A stretch of 64,000 nt of DNA from CAVQFB01 sp963711675 (GCA_963711675.1 CAVQFB010000004.1:372001-436000); one strand, 5' to 3'. Shown: positions 35,433 through 45,430, counted from the first letter of the stretch. Made by a program: numbers and translations. The notes: generated by a model from the letters alone, not told the origin.

Positions 35433-36266
35433 TCATCCATGTAGAACTGAGGATCTCAGCGTTTCGGCGAACTCGTTGGGCGTGCGATAGCCCCGACTAC
35501 TGTGGGGTCGCTCGCTGTTGTACTCCTTATGCCAGTTAGAAATCTTCGTTCTAGCATCGGCTAGGTTCCGAAACCAGCTGGCGTTTAAACACTCATCTCG
35601 CAGTCGTCCATTGAAGCTTTCGACGTGGCCGTTCTGCATGGGCCGCCCCGGCTGAATGTGGATCAACTGGATTTTACGATCCTCGCACCAGCCCAAGAAA
35701 TGCCGCGAGGTCAGTTCCGGCCCGTTGTCACAACGAATCGACTCCGGCATGCCTCGCTGCTCGATCGCTTGTTCTAGAGCGCGAGTTACACGCTGACTCG
35801 ACAAACTCGTATCCACTTCCAAGGTCAGGCACTCGCGGGTGAATGCATCGACGATGGCCAGGATGCGGATCGCGCGGCCTGTGGCCAAGGCGTCGCAGGC
35901 AAAATCTAACGCCCATTCCTGATTGGAGCGCAACAGTAGCCGTCCTTCGTTCGCCGGACGCACCAATCGTTTCCTCCTCAGCCGCCGAACCATCAGTCGC
36001 TCCTCCCGATACAGTCGATAAATCCGCTGGGCACTGGCCGACTGTCGATGTTTGCTCAACAGCACATGCAGTCGCCGGTACCCGTAGCGCGGCTTCTGTC
36101 GCGCCAGCTTCACCAACTCTTCTCGCAGTTGCGCGTTGTGGTCCGCTCGCCGCTCATAACGATAACTGCTGCGGTCTAGCTCCACGAGCCTGCAAGCCCG
36201 GCGCTCACTCATGGCGAACTCCTTCATGGCAAACGCCGCGTCCGCCCTTAAGCCGGCAAGCTCCAC
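35433..36266 (-). CDS. IS3 transposase OrfB (DDE integrase domain)
   Basis: A 277-aa rve-type integrase. The N-terminal part has the HTH_21 region (LREELVKLARQKPRYGYRRL). The catalytic triad is Asp in WALDFACDALATG, Asp in IRCDNGPELTSR and Glu in NGHVESFNGRLRDECL. It is normally made as an OrfAB fusion by -1 frameshifting at A_AAA_AAC (minus strand 36275-36269). After the slip the fusion reads RKKRVELAGLRAD, matching this frame. Length is full; no lesion seen. Confidence 0.92.
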   Translation of the reverse strand: MELAGLRADAAFAMKEFAMSERRACRLVELDRSSYRYERRADHNAQLREELVKLARQKPRYGYRRLHVLLSKHRQSASAQRIYRLYREERLMVRRLRRKRLVRPANEGRLLLRSNQEWALDFACDALATGRAIRILAIVDAFTRECLTLEVDTSLSSQRVTRALEQAIEQRGMPESIRCDNGPELTSRHFLGWCEDRKIQLIHIQPGRPMQNGHVESFNGRLRDECLNASWFRNLADARTKISNWHKEYNSERPHSSRGYRTPNEFAETLRSSVLHG

Positions 36267-36529
36267 CCGTTTTTTCGCACGATCGCCTTCAGCGCTTCTT
36301 TGTCCAGGCTGAGGTCAGCCACCAGGTGTTTCAACCGGCGGTTCTCATCTTCCAGACTTCTCAGCCGCTGCGCTTCACCCACTTCCATCCCGCCATACTT
36401 ACTCTTCCAGCCATACAGCGTGGCTTCGCTGACTCCGTGCTCGCGGGCCAACTCTGCCACCTTCCGTCCCGCCTCGTGCTCTTTCAGAATCCCGACGATC
36501 TGCTCTTCGCTGAATCGCGCTCTCTTCAT
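36248..36529 (-). CDS. IS3 transposase OrfA (helix-turn-helix)
   Basis: Start at the ATG of MKRARFSEEQIVGILKE (36529). A Tnp-1 type helix-turn-helix (KVAELAREHGVSEATLYGWK) is followed by a leucine-zipper segment (LRSLEDENRRLKHLVADL). It overlaps OrfB by 19 bp, and the zero-frame codons at the overlap are cgA-AAA-AAC, the canonical -1 slippery heptamer. Confidence 0.92.
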   Translation of the reverse strand: MKRARFSEEQIVGILKEHEAGRKVAELAREHGVSEATLYGWKSKYGGMEVGEAQRLRSLEDENRRLKHLVADLSLDKEALKAIVRKNGWSLPA

Positions 36530-36614
36530 GGCTCCAGCCCCTCCTTCGTCGCTACTGCCGCGACGTGAGGTCCCCAATTCTAGCTGGTTGAGTTTTTCGA
36601 GGGCAGGTCACAAC

Positions 36615-37135
36615 CAAGGGGTGCTTCGCCATTGGCCCAGGGAAGGGAGAACCATACGCGACCCTCGCAGGACGCTTTTCGTTCCTTCGTCGGGGATACC
36701 ACTCGCGTAATTATTCAATTCGATAGCGGTGTCAGTTTGCTCGCCACAGCGGAAGAGTCTTTGGATTCTAACCCCGCTCACGACACTCCACGCCGCCGAA
36801 ATATATCGATCGTACCCGTAGTGCGGAAGTGGCTCGACTGCATCTTCCCTTGCGATTCGTATCAGGACCGCGATCCAGAGCCGTAGCCACATCCGCAAAC
36901 TTTCCGACGAGAGCCCAAACATAGAACAGCTCGGACCAGAGAATCGAGAAGGGGGCCCGGATTCGGACATTCAGCGTTGGCTCCACAGATCAGCTTGAGC
37001 CGCCGCCTATTTCCCAAGCCAGTTTTTCATCGTATCCGTCAGCGCTTGGGAGGAACCGGAGCCAGGAGCGTTTCATGTGATTCGCGGCCACGCTTATCCA
37101 CAAGAACCAAGAAAGCCGTTTGTTATTCTTAAGGA
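36615..37135. other. Region with at most gene remnants
   Basis: About 520 bp after the IS. A plus-strand frame without a start codon (from a stop near 36996 to TGA 37158) reads AFHVIRGHAYPQEPRKPFV and could be the tail of a decayed gene that runs into the start of the next one. The rest shows no convincing coding signal on either strand. Confidence 0.35.
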
Positions 37136-38258
37136 ATGGACCAAAAAGGATCTGCGCTGATGGGGGCAACCGCCATTTTCGCCGTGCTGTTGGTCGCTGG
37201 CATCATTTTGTTTTGCACGACAAATCAATTGGTGTCGTACCAATTGTCACCAAACCCAATAAGTGAGGTTTCGACGACAACCCAATTGATTGCTCAAAGC
37301 TCGACGAACCCAAAGACTAAGAGTTCCTCGGCGCAAAATGCATCTCCTATGTATAGTAGCGTCGCGACTGGTGACGCTTCAACCTCTATGCCAAACCGAG
37401 GTTCTGGTGACGCCTCGAACGGGTTCGAATTCTCATCCAGCATCAATTATCAGAACTTCACATACAAGATCTACTATCTTGATGCAGCGTGCGACCCGAA
37501 TCCTGATTCCACGAATTGCGATGCAGCACTCGTTCAAATAAATCCTGCCACCCTTCAAGCGACGACCTTGGTTCCCAGCTTGTGGCAAGCCATCCCAGCT
37601 CTTCGAAGGGAATACGCGGGACAGGTTGACTTGCTTTTTGCAGATAGCGGCAGACTCTTCATGCACGCCTATTCAAATAATCAAAATGGCGATGATTTGG
37701 GCTATTACCAGTTTGATCTTGCAGGCAACAAGTCGACCAACCTACGAATGCTTTCCTACCACCCGGGCAACTCATCGGATCCTTCACCGGCTCTCGTTAC
37801 GTGATCGACGACTATGTTACTGCGTCATCCACAGAGCGAGTGGTAGTTTTCAGCGTGACTGAGAACAGGGATGTGTACGCGGAGAACTTACTCCCATATC
37901 AGATCCTTTTGGGATGGGATAAATGGACCATCAGCCGGAGCTTTTTTTACTTGGATCGCGACAGATACCGTGAGCTACACTATCTACGACTCCTCAAGAC
38001 GAAACAGTGGCGGAGCATTCTCAGTCGTGAAGCAGCAAACACTTACGCTTCCGAGCGGTTGATTTCGAAACAACCACTTAGTTGAGAGAAAAGTGCTTCC
38101 AAGAAGTTACCTTTCAGCTCGCGCAAAGCGATCATTTGCGTTGGTTTTCCCACAATCACGTATCCCTCCTTTCGCACGCTCTAGCAGCTTCACAGGCTGC
38201 AGAGAGAATTCGGCAAGCAAACCGTGAGATGGGCTTTCGCATTCTGGCCGGCTATTAG
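37136..38258 (+). pseudogene. Membrane-anchored surface protein, decayed (three frameshifts and a stop)
   Basis: The first frame (37136-37804) encodes an N-terminal anchor (GATAIFAVLLVAGIILFC), a Ser/Thr/Asn-rich linker and a beta-rich domain (INYQNFTYKIYYLDAACDPN). Coding then moves to a second frame near 37765 (TGSRYVIDDYVTASSTERVV), a third near 37935 (FFTWIATDTVSYTIYDSS, then GGAFSVVKQQTLTLPSG to ~38062), and another by 38070 (DFETTT, TAG, then LREKCFQEVTFQLAQSDHL) ending at TAG 38258. The pieces together suggest one ~370-aa protein. The family is not recognised. Four lesions in 1.1 kb argue for true decay or very poor sequence. Confidence 0.6.
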
Positions 38259-38307
38259 TGCTTGTCCGCTGGGCAGGTGAGTACGAATTGCCTCCATAAC
38301 GTTGTGT

Positions 38308-40110
38308 TTACAAGTCCCATAAAGGTTGTGTATGGGTCAGTTCCGGTCCACACCAGCCGTATGGATCGACACCGCGGAGATTTTTCCCAAGAACTTGGTC
38401 CACCTCAAAATGCAGGTGTGGTCCAACGCCGCCCCACCCATCAGGATGCTTCTTGGTCACGAAGAAGTTCCCGGAATATCCAATAGGATTTGCGCGATTC
38501 GTTGTAACCCACTCGTCCTGTTGGGCGCATGTTGGACAAGGGACAATGGCCTGCCCGGAGCTGCACTGACTTATATTGGTACAGCGGTAGACCTGCTGTT
38601 TGGTTTTGTCGTAGTACGACGAAAGATGCATATATACGACCGTGTAACCGGAGTTGTTAATGGCATTCTTGCGTCCCCCTTTGGGTTTGGCCGGATAAGG
38701 AATTATTGTCAGAATGTGGCCGGTTGCCGGGTCTGGTACACCTGCGGCCCCCTGGAGGTGAGGTGACGCAGCCATTCAACGACGGGTAGAGCGGCTTCCC
38801 ACCCTTATCTCCAAAGGCGAAATTGTAGTCAACTCCTGGGTGGCTGTCGTAGTAGGAGTACGCTTCTGTTGCCGTTGTCACCCGTGAGTTATAACCGTTT
38901 AGGAAGTTTGGGGATGTTGGGATTCGTGTACCCGTACAGTTTGCCACACAACCGTAGCCCTTGGCCCCGTATTTGAACATTGGCCGACTCGTGGGTAAAA
39001 GCGGAGATGGTTCCATATCCTGCTTTGTGAGACGTGCACTCATATGCCTGGGCCATGTAATGATCGAACACGGTATTGATCGGCGCATTTCCAGCCGTGC
39101 ATGCACCTCCGCACTGCAAATCTTTTTTGACTGGAAATAGCAAGCTAAGAAATCCGAGCCAGTCCCAAGTATCGCCGAGGAGAGAACTGTTACCGTCCAG
39201 GAAGTTCGTGTCCCCTCCAAAGAGAAGTCCCCGGCCAGTTGCGATGTCAAAAACCAGGGAAGAACCCCCTCTCGCCGGGGGATTCAGGTGAGGGGAAGAT
39301 GCAGTCCCAGTTAGCGCCGTCCCAAACCCATGTATCAGCGAGACCAAGATCGGTTGAGGAATCGAAACCGCCAAACAATACAACCTGACTGTGTGCCGGA
39401 TCGTCTGTCATCTGGGAGTAAAATCGCGAGGAAGGCATCGAAGACGGAGTTTGTTGCACCCAGTTGTTTCCGCTCCATGTCCACGTTTGCCGATAGACAC
39501 TGTCGTAGAGAGTTATCGTCTGGTGAGTTGTATCTAAACAATGAGATCAGAAATGTCGGCTGGCGGAGAGTTTATCGGATTCAATTGTTGTCCAGTTTGC
39601 GCCATCCCAACTCCACGTATCGTTTAGGTATCCAAGGCTTCCATTGTGGCCGCCAAACAGAATGACCTGACCTCGGAGTGGGTCATAAGCCATCGAGGTG
39701 CAACAGCGCGCAGGGGGACTGTTGGCGGGCGTCACTTGGGTCCAATTCTGTCCATCCCAAACCCATGTGTCGCCAAGATCTCCAGACGGTCCTAGTCCCC
39801 CGAACATTACGACTTGTCCGTGTGCAGCATCAAAAGCTGCAGCGGAAGAACCCCGAATTGAAGGAGCAATCGAGGGAAACTTTTGCGTCCAGTTCTGTCC
39901 GTCCCAAACCCAAGTGTCATTCAATTCTTGAAATCCCGAGATCTCTCCGCCAAATAACACGACTTGACCTCGGGCCGTGTCGTAGGCCGTGGTGTGGTAG
40001 CTCCTTGCTGACGGGCTTGCAGCCGGGAAGTCCTCGTTCCAAGTTTGAGCTAGAGCAAAGTTGGTGAAGAGAAAACAGCTGCAGATTAGACACAGACGCA
40101 GTTGCGCCAT
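38308..40110 (-). pseudogene. Kelch-repeat / M23 metallopeptidase protein, broken by three frameshifts and one stop
   Basis: Reading from ATG 40110: signal peptide (LCLICSCFLFTNFALA); five kelch-like units of the form DTWVWDGQNWTQ...RGQVVLFGG; then a LytM/M23 endopeptidase with zinc ligands in SHPGVDYNFAFG and GPHLHFEVDQV, and VVYMHLSSYYD. Intact, it would be ~600 aa, a secreted peptidoglycan or elastin-type endopeptidase with a beta-propeller. Lesions: in-frame TGA 39547-39549 after SASRHF; +1 in a G5 run near 39262; a shift near 38975; and +1 in a second G5 run near 38755. Two of the four are homopolymer changes, which is what sequencing error also produces. Confidence 0.72.
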
Positions 40111-40350
40111 GACAGTTCTCTCCGAGGGGTCATTTGTGGGGCCGGGCTCGATAGAAACTTCTTATGGTGGGGGACGCAAATCGAGCGAGCCAATTCTCGC
40201 TCTTTACCCAATCTGGAGTCAAGCATGGAAATTGTTAAACAGAGCATTCTCAAACTGAGTGTGGTTGGAATGTTGTCATCGATCAGAATGCATAGCGCGG
40301 TCTGTCCACCCAAAGCTTGGGGGATCCAAAAGCATTAACGCCCCTTTTTG

Positions 40351-41164
40351 CTATTCGAAGGGCACGTGCGAAAGCTGCCAGTTTCCGATCAACCGGTATC
40401 GTTCAAAACCGTGTGGCACCGGCGGAAGGAAGTGCGCGCCATCGTAGGGGGCACCGATTTTTCCAAGCCTTCTGCTATGTCTCGGCGTAGGCGAGCGATC
40501 TCCATTTTTATTGCTGATGCTCGAAGAGCCCGACCTTTCAGAAGCAATTTCAAGAACCGATGCTCGTTGACCATTCTCACGATTTCTGCTGCCGCCAGCC
40601 CCCGGCCGTGAAAGAGAAGACAATTAAAGAGCGCTGCACGTACCGGGGTGGAGTGGATGTCTGCCTGACTTGTGCCGTAGGACACCGATGCTCCAACCCA
40701 TTCACAATGCCCGCAGTGATGCGGGACTGCTCCCGAGAATCGATGAATTCCGAAGAGGATAGGACCGAGCATCCGGTCGGTGGTGAGATTGTCGGCAATC
40801 ACTTGGACGTACCTCACGACGGCGCCGAAGTTTGTCGACTTCACGATCACGTGAGCGCCGGTTCGCCGCGCACGATTGATGCGATCCCAATCAGCAAAGG
40901 GAACGAGAATCAACGCTTTTGTGCAGAACGATCCTTGGCCCCGTTCAGCAGCCATTCTGCAAAGCTCCGCAAGGCGAAGACCGGATCCGGCTCTTCTCGG
41001 CAAATACTCTCAGCCGCGACGAGCACATCGGGTTGCCAGTCTCTAACCGACTTCGCCGCTGCGTTCAAGTCGCGACAGATCAACACGCGGTGTCCGAAGG
41101 ATTCGAGACTTGCCTCAAGGGCCTGCCCTTCTACAACCTTTTCGAGAGCAAGAATTATCTTCAT
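40351..41164 (-). pseudogene. Receiver-like / winged-helix response regulator with two frameshifts
   Basis: Starts at ATG 41164. The N-terminal frame (to ~40935) is a degenerate receiver: KIILALEKVVEGQALEASLE, PDVLVAAES with a candidate phospho-Asp. After a shift it continues FCTKALILVPFADWDRINRA and TGAHVIVKSTNF, the Lys switch region. A winged-helix output follows (RAALFNCLLFHGRGLAAAEI, ASAIKMEIARLRRDI). A second lesion near 40465 is a missing A in the run of GAAAAATCGG, beyond which the frame reads IGAPYDGAHFLPPVPHGFER to TAA near 40351. The restored OmpR/PhoB-type protein would be ~270 aa. The first receiver acidic pair is missing, so phosphorylation is doubtful. Confidence 0.62.
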
Positions 41165-41456
41165 CGTCGATCTCGGTCCGTACGGTCCGGCAGCTTTCTC
41201 GCGTTTAGAAAAGCGGAGGGCAGGGCGGGTTTTCCTCTGCCCTCTCGACTACAAAGCGCGCATTTGTTCTCTTCTGCAAATCACCATAGGCGAGAGCGGA
41301 AATGCTGTCTGTTGGGAAGTGTGTAGCTCTTTGTAGGGAATGTGTAAGGACTGCCGTGGAGTGTTCCTGGCGGAACCGCCCTCAGCAATTCCTTGCGTTA
41401 CGCTGAAAAAATCTTATGCTGAAGACGTAACAGCGTTGGTTCGTGGGGGTTGTTCA
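41165..41456. promoter_or_regulatory. Divergent promoter region
   Basis: About 290 bp between divergent regulator genes. No ORF is convincing. It should carry promoters for both; I see no clean inverted repeat. Confidence 0.4.
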
Positions 41457-41489
41457 ATGAGAACCATTCGTAACCTGAATCACCGATGA
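41457..41489 (+). CDS. Ten-codon leader ORF overlapping the next gene's start
   Basis: ATG 41457 is preceded by a GGGGGT ribosome-binding site eight bases upstream, encodes ten residues (MRTIRNLNHR) and stops at TGA 41487-41489, which overlaps the ATG of the regulator (41486-41488). The regulator's own ATG has no ribosome-binding site, so ribosomes finishing the leader probably re-initiate there: translational coupling. Confidence 0.45.
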   Translation: MRTIRNLNHR

Positions 41490-42814
41490 ATCCAACTTTC
41501 GAACCGCAGCCATCTTATAAAGTCGGCCCGCTCGTGCTAGATACGCATGCCCGCGAGGTTCGCCAAAAGGGGAGCATACTCCCACTTTCAGAAATTCAGA
41601 TTGTGGTGTTTCTTCAGCTCGTAGAGCGAAGAGGTGGCGTAGTGTTGCGGGAAGAATTTCGACCTTGGCCACGGCGAAGGGCAGAAGCGGACCGCAGGCA
41701 TCCGGTCGATGCAGTGATCAGCGAACTTCGGAAGGTTCTGCCAAAGGAAGTTGAGATCGAGAGGGCCTGGGGTCGCGGGTATCGACTGGCAAGCAGCGTT
41801 CCCGTGACCGAAGTAGCCGGAACATCCGTACCACCAGCAGAGCGGGCACGAGTCATTGGCCTCGACCGGATGAATATTCATACCCTGCAATCACTGCGGG
41901 CATCTATCGCGAAATATGAGGAGGTGCTACGAGAGGGACCCGACGCCGATGCCTATGCCAATCTCGCGATGTGCTATATCAACCAAGGCCACACCGGGTT
42001 TTGCCTTGACCTGCCACAGCGGACAATCCCGAAAACGCGAGCGCTCCTGGACGACGCATTGAAACACTATCCACGGTTTTCGTCGGCGTATGCGCTGCGC
42101 GCACTCACGCATCTCATATTCGAGTACGACTGGAAACAGGCGGAGGCCGGCTTGATGCGCGCCTTCGAGTTGAACCAGGACGACGAGTATGCTCACGTTA
42201 TTGCTGCGCACATGGAAGTATCTCGCGGCAATTTCGGCATCGGATTGGATCACGCCCGCCGCGCTGCGGGGCTTGATTGGCGAAGTCCTATGACGGTCTT
42301 CACGGTTCCCTGGATGCTGGTTTTTGCCGGCCGAGCGAGTGAAGCCGTCGGCGAAGCTGAACGAGCGATCAAGGATTTCGATCCCTTCGCCGTCGGCCAC
42401 ATTATCTGCGGCTATGCTTGGGAAACAAGCGATATGCTTGCGCAGGCGATGACAGAATACAAGAACTCGCTCAAAATCTCGCCGTTTCCTGATGCTTTTG
42501 CGTCCTTAGGCCACGCTTCAGCGAAAGCCGGTGATAAAAGCGCAGCCAGATCGTACTTGGCACAACTGCGGAAGTTCGAGGGAATTGCGTACGTGCCAGG
42601 TTATCTAGAAGCGCTCGTCTACGTTGGCCTCGAAGACAAACAGCGAGCACTGGAAGCATTGGAAACGTCTTACGAGCAGAAATGTGATTGGCTCATCTAC
42701 CTCAACGTTGAACGGCGATGGGAGCCTTTGAGAAGCGAGAAAAGATTCCTGGCTCTTCTGGGCAAAGTTGGTCTAGCGTCAAATCGCTCAAAAGACGCGC
42801 GACGGCTGCGATAA
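41486..42814 (+). CDS. OmpR-type winged-helix regulator with TPR-like C-terminus
   Basis: A 442-aa protein. Residues ~10-105 are a Trans_reg_C winged helix (VGPLVLDTHAREVRQKGS, VDAVISELRKVLP, RAWGRGYRLA). The remainder is helical with TPR-like pairs (SLRASIAKYEEVLREGPDAD, YANLAMCYINQGHTG, KQAEAGLMRAFELNQDD). There is no receiver domain. This arrangement is very common in Acidobacteriota; such proteins are presumed to be one-component regulators in which the TPR part senses a partner. It is divergent from the broken receiver protein. Intact. Confidence 0.75.
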   Translation: MNPTFEPQPSYKVGPLVLDTHAREVRQKGSILPLSEIQIVVFLQLVERRGGVVLREEFRPWPRRRAEADRRHPVDAVISELRKVLPKEVEIERAWGRGYRLASSVPVTEVAGTSVPPAERARVIGLDRMNIHTLQSLRASIAKYEEVLREGPDADAYANLAMCYINQGHTGFCLDLPQRTIPKTRALLDDALKHYPRFSSAYALRALTHLIFEYDWKQAEAGLMRAFELNQDDEYAHVIAAHMEVSRGNFGIGLDHARRAAGLDWRSPMTVFTVPWMLVFAGRASEAVGEAERAIKDFDPFAVGHIICGYAWETSDMLAQAMTEYKNSLKISPFPDAFASLGHASAKAGDKSAARSYLAQLRKFEGIAYVPGYLEALVYVGLEDKQRALEALETSYEQKCDWLIYLNVERRWEPLRSEKRFLALLGKVGLASNRSKDARRLR

Positions 42815-42917
42815 TCTTACATCGGGCCATCCAACGACAACGAGCAATCGGCTACGTCGCCGGGCTGGCACTGAAAAACAGCTCCGCCGCGCATGGTAGC
42901 ATCCGAAAAGTGCATTG

Positions 42918-43122
42918 AAGGTGTACGCGGCAAAAGCGTAGTCTTGCATCCACGATCAGGAAACCTCCAGGCGCTATCCATCGACCTTGTCCTGCGTGCG
43001 GACATACCTTTCGGCGGCCACTGACCGTCGAAGAGTTTAGGAATGACATCCGCATCCACGAATTGACAAGCGAGAAACATAAACGAATCAAGGGCGAGAA
43101 GAATGCTTCCCCGGCTTCTTGA
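42918..43122 (+). pseudogene. Remnant of a zinc-finger-like protein
   Basis: A frame without a start codon, open from TGA 42915-42917 to TGA 43120-43122, reads AIHRPCPACGHTFRRPLTVE and then FRNDIRIHELTSEKHKRIKG. The CPACG knuckle and charged tail look like real protein. The start has been lost, probably to a frameshift. Low confidence. Confidence 0.3.
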
Positions 43123-43133
43123 TCACCAGCACA

Positions 43134-43513
43134 CTAGAATCGCGGCTTGGCTCTGAAGTCCGGCAGGCTAATTTGAACCTTGCGGGTTACCTTCCGCACG
43201 CGATCCTTTCTGTGCATGATCGTTGGGACCACATGAAACCCCGCCTTTGCCAGATCTTGCTTATAGCTCTCGAACTTTGCGTATGGCCAATATTGCTCCC
43301 GTGACGCGATGTCCCACGCCTCCTTCTGTGTGATTGAATGTCGAAAAACTCGGGGATCTTCGCGGATGGCTCTGGATCAAACATGACGTGCCACAGCAGT
43401 TGACCAGCAGCTGCAGTTGATAGGCGTTCACGGATTTCCGCCAGGGTTAGCTCGCCAAGACCGGGATCGAGAAAATAACGCCGCAGCCGGCGTCTTCGCG
43501 ATCTCTTCATCAC
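43134..43513 (-). pseudogene. Small basic protein of unknown function, one frameshift
   Basis: From ATG 43513/43510: a very basic opening (KRSRRRRLRRYFLDPGLGEL), then TLAEIRERLSTAAAGQLLWH and PEPSAKIPEFFDIQS. A one-base shift near 43335 joins it to TQKEAWDIASREQYWPYAKF, then KQDLAKAGFHVVPTIMHRKD, ending at TAG 43134. The restored ~126-aa protein has good codon structure in both parts, so it is a real gene or recently was. Family not recognised; its size and charge recall phage or plasmid accessory proteins. Confidence 0.5.
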
Positions 43514-43962
43514 GACTATCCGCGTACCTTTAGCATCCGGAGAACGGTCGACCCGTCAAGCGTCCGAAGCGCCAGGTGCTCTCCGGGTATGTGTATGGTG
43601 AATTGAGAACCGGGTGTTTGGAGAAAAAGTTATCCCTCCGCTCAAGGAACACGCCGCTGAAAAGGCTTAAGGCTGCAGTGTCCGAATCCTGGATTTCTAA
43701 GTCGCATTTTGGCTAGGTTTTCAATAAGCTCCCTGATTGACATATTGTGATGTCAGTGGTACGAATGCGGATAATCTGTCCGTCTGGAAGTTGTTCGATG
43801 AGTATCCAACGTGTCCTCTCAGCATCCCTTCGCATTTCTTGCGACATCGATCATGGAACATGCCGGTCTTAAGCCACTCCCAGCTGGGCCGAGGTATATC
43901 TGATGTTCTGAAATTCCGAAACTCTGGTCAAGATTGACTCTTTCACTTAAGGAGGAAAGAAC
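43514..43962. other. Intergenic region, no gene seen
   Basis: About 450 bp. Short frames on both strands lack ribosome-binding sites and look random. It must hold the promoter for the cysteine-rich protein, whose ATG has AGGAGG at 43951-43956. Confidence 0.45.
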
Positions 43963-44265
43963 ATGAAACGTTTACTGTTCACTCTTCTTGTGTGTGCCCT
44001 TGCCGTTGGCCTTGGAATCCAACGAGCAAAGGCTACGTGCAACAATATAACAGGCAACGGAAACGAGGATTTCAGTTGCAAGAAGATTGCAGCCTGTGGC
44101 CTGCTCTCCATGTGCATCCTCGATGAGTGTTACGAGCCGAATGGTTACGCTTGTGAGCCCAAGTCCCTCCAGCAATGTAATCTGACGGGATGTGCCTTCA
44201 CTATGTGCCCGAACAATTGCTCACCAATTCAAACGCGAGCGCGTTTGGACGACATCAAACGGTAG
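43963..44265 (+). CDS. Cysteine-rich secreted protein (100 aa)
   Basis: AGGAGG precedes ATG 43963. A signal peptide (LLFTLLVCALAVGLGIQRAKA) is followed by a ~75-residue mature domain with ten cysteines spaced CNN, SCKK, ACG, MCI, ECY, ACE, QCN, GCA, MCP and NCS, enough for five disulfides. No family is recognised; the pattern suggests a small disulfide-stabilised extracellular protein. The next gene begins nine bases after the stop with its own AGGAG, so the two form one unit. Confidence 0.65.
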   Translation: MKRLLFTLLVCALAVGLGIQRAKATCNNITGNGNEDFSCKKIAACGLLSMCILDECYEPNGYACEPKSLQQCNLTGCAFTMCPNNCSPIQTRARLDDIKR

Positions 44266-44274
44266 GAGTTAACC

Positions 44275-45051
44275 ATGAAAGACAAAGTAACATGGATTGT
44301 CCTCTATGTGGCGATGGCTGCCCTGTGCTTTTACGGGGCAGCGAAGCTAACTATGTATCACATCGCAAGTGCACAAGGCAGGATTGTTCCCTTTGTGCTT
44401 CGAACGGAGAGCTACAACTACGATAAGGGACCCAAGGGAGAATTATTCCTCAAGGAGGCTGTTGCGCGGCGCTCAGATGGAGCCACTGCCGTAATCTCAA
44501 CGGTAGGGGAACCTTCTTCAGGTAACACCGTTAAGACGCTCACATTTCTTGACGGAAGATCGGTCGTAGTCTACGACCCAATCCAGGCGAAGTCGAGTTG
44601 GCACGTGACCGCGACACGCCTCGCTGGATTGAGAGAGCATTTGCTTAATCCAGCGTCAGATTGTATGCCCGAAGGAAAACGAGAAGGGAAACGAAATGTT
44701 ATCGGTGACGATTTGATTCTAGGACACAAGGTGATCCGAATCGAGTCCGACTTGAATGCTGGCCGCGTAATCGACTGGAAAGCTCCAGACCTAGCTTGTG
44801 AGGCTTTGGAATTCACGTTCGAGGAACGCCAATCTGACCACTCACTCAAACTCAAGACTCACGCAAAGGCTGTGTCTCTTGACATCGGGGAGCCACCTTC
44901 CGACATTTTTGAAGCTGGCGCTGATTATGTGGAAATGAAGCCTTCCGAAGCTCAGGCTCGGTATTTCCAAAAAGTGGGTGCCCCAGAGGACGCTGCCAGC
45001 AAGCAATCGGCTGAGCAATCAGACATTGAGTATTTGCAAGGCCAACGCTGA
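44275..45051 (+). CDS. Membrane-anchored protein of unknown function, partner of the cysteine-rich protein
   Basis: A 258-aa protein with one N-terminal membrane helix (VTWIVLYVAMAALCFYGAA) and an extracytoplasmic domain rich in beta strands (RIVPFVLRTESYNYDKGP, TLTFLDGRSVVVYDP, LGHKVIRIESDLNAGRVIDW). The acidic, Ala/Gln-rich C-terminus is probably disordered. Homologous patterns are often seen as 'hypothetical' in Acidobacteriota, but I cannot name a family. Co-transcribed with the secreted cysteine-rich protein, which it may hold at the surface or process. Confidence 0.62.
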   Translation: MKDKVTWIVLYVAMAALCFYGAAKLTMYHIASAQGRIVPFVLRTESYNYDKGPKGELFLKEAVARRSDGATAVISTVGEPSSGNTVKTLTFLDGRSVVVYDPIQAKSSWHVTATRLAGLREHLLNPASDCMPEGKREGKRNVIGDDLILGHKVIRIESDLNAGRVIDWKAPDLACEALEFTFEERQSDHSLKLKTHAKAVSLDIGEPPSDIFEAGADYVEMKPSEAQARYFQKVGAPEDAASKQSAEQSDIEYLQGQR

Positions 45052-45430
45052 TTAGCTTGAACGATTCGGGTTGTTCCCCGCGCTGACCCCGCGTCGTTTG
45101 GGATGGCTCCTTTCGATGCGGGGTTCTTCCGATACCAGAATGCCCCGCGATTTTCTCATTTTCTCTGCAGCCTTGGCCTCATGTTCTCTTGCAGCAGCAA
45201 GCGTGCAGTGCAGGCCGACCGATTCTGAGACGTCAGTTAACGCGCTCGGAATGCATCCTCGGCCGTCGAAATTTTCGAGACGATGGCACCGTCTCCAGGG
45301 CGAGGGCGAACCCTACCCTCAGGTGAGACTCCGATGACCTCCGTAATGATTTCTTCGAGAGGGCGTGCTCTCTTTCGGATGGACCTACCCACCCGTGAGT
45401 AGCATCGACGGTCCACGACTGAAGGTTAGA
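45052..45430. other. Region without a confident gene
   Basis: About 380 bp. One plus-strand frame from 45140 (MPRDFLIFSAALASCSLAAA) looks like a signal peptide with a short basic tail ending at 45337, but it has no ribosome-binding site; I leave it as a possibility only. Confidence 0.3.

Larger units (their letters stand above)
35411..36614. mobile_element. IS3-family (IS407-like) insertion sequence, complete
   Basis: The element proper runs 35415-36610 (1196 bp). Left end TGACCTGCCTCG and right end (inverted) TGACCTGCCCTCG are imperfect terminal repeats starting with TG and ending with CA. It is flanked by a 4-bp direct duplication CAAC (35411-35414 and 36611-36614). It carries orfA and orfB with a -1 slippery site, so it looks intact and recently inserted, 88 bp beyond tRNA-Pro. 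Confidence 0.92.

Noticed and set aside
36768..36986. Minus-strand frame with a hydrophobic start
   Set aside because: GTG start without ribosome-binding site and an Arg-rich tail; probably random.
45140..45337. Possible small secreted protein
   Set aside because: The opening looks like a signal peptide, but there is no ribosome-binding site and the tail is short and basic; kept only as a remark.
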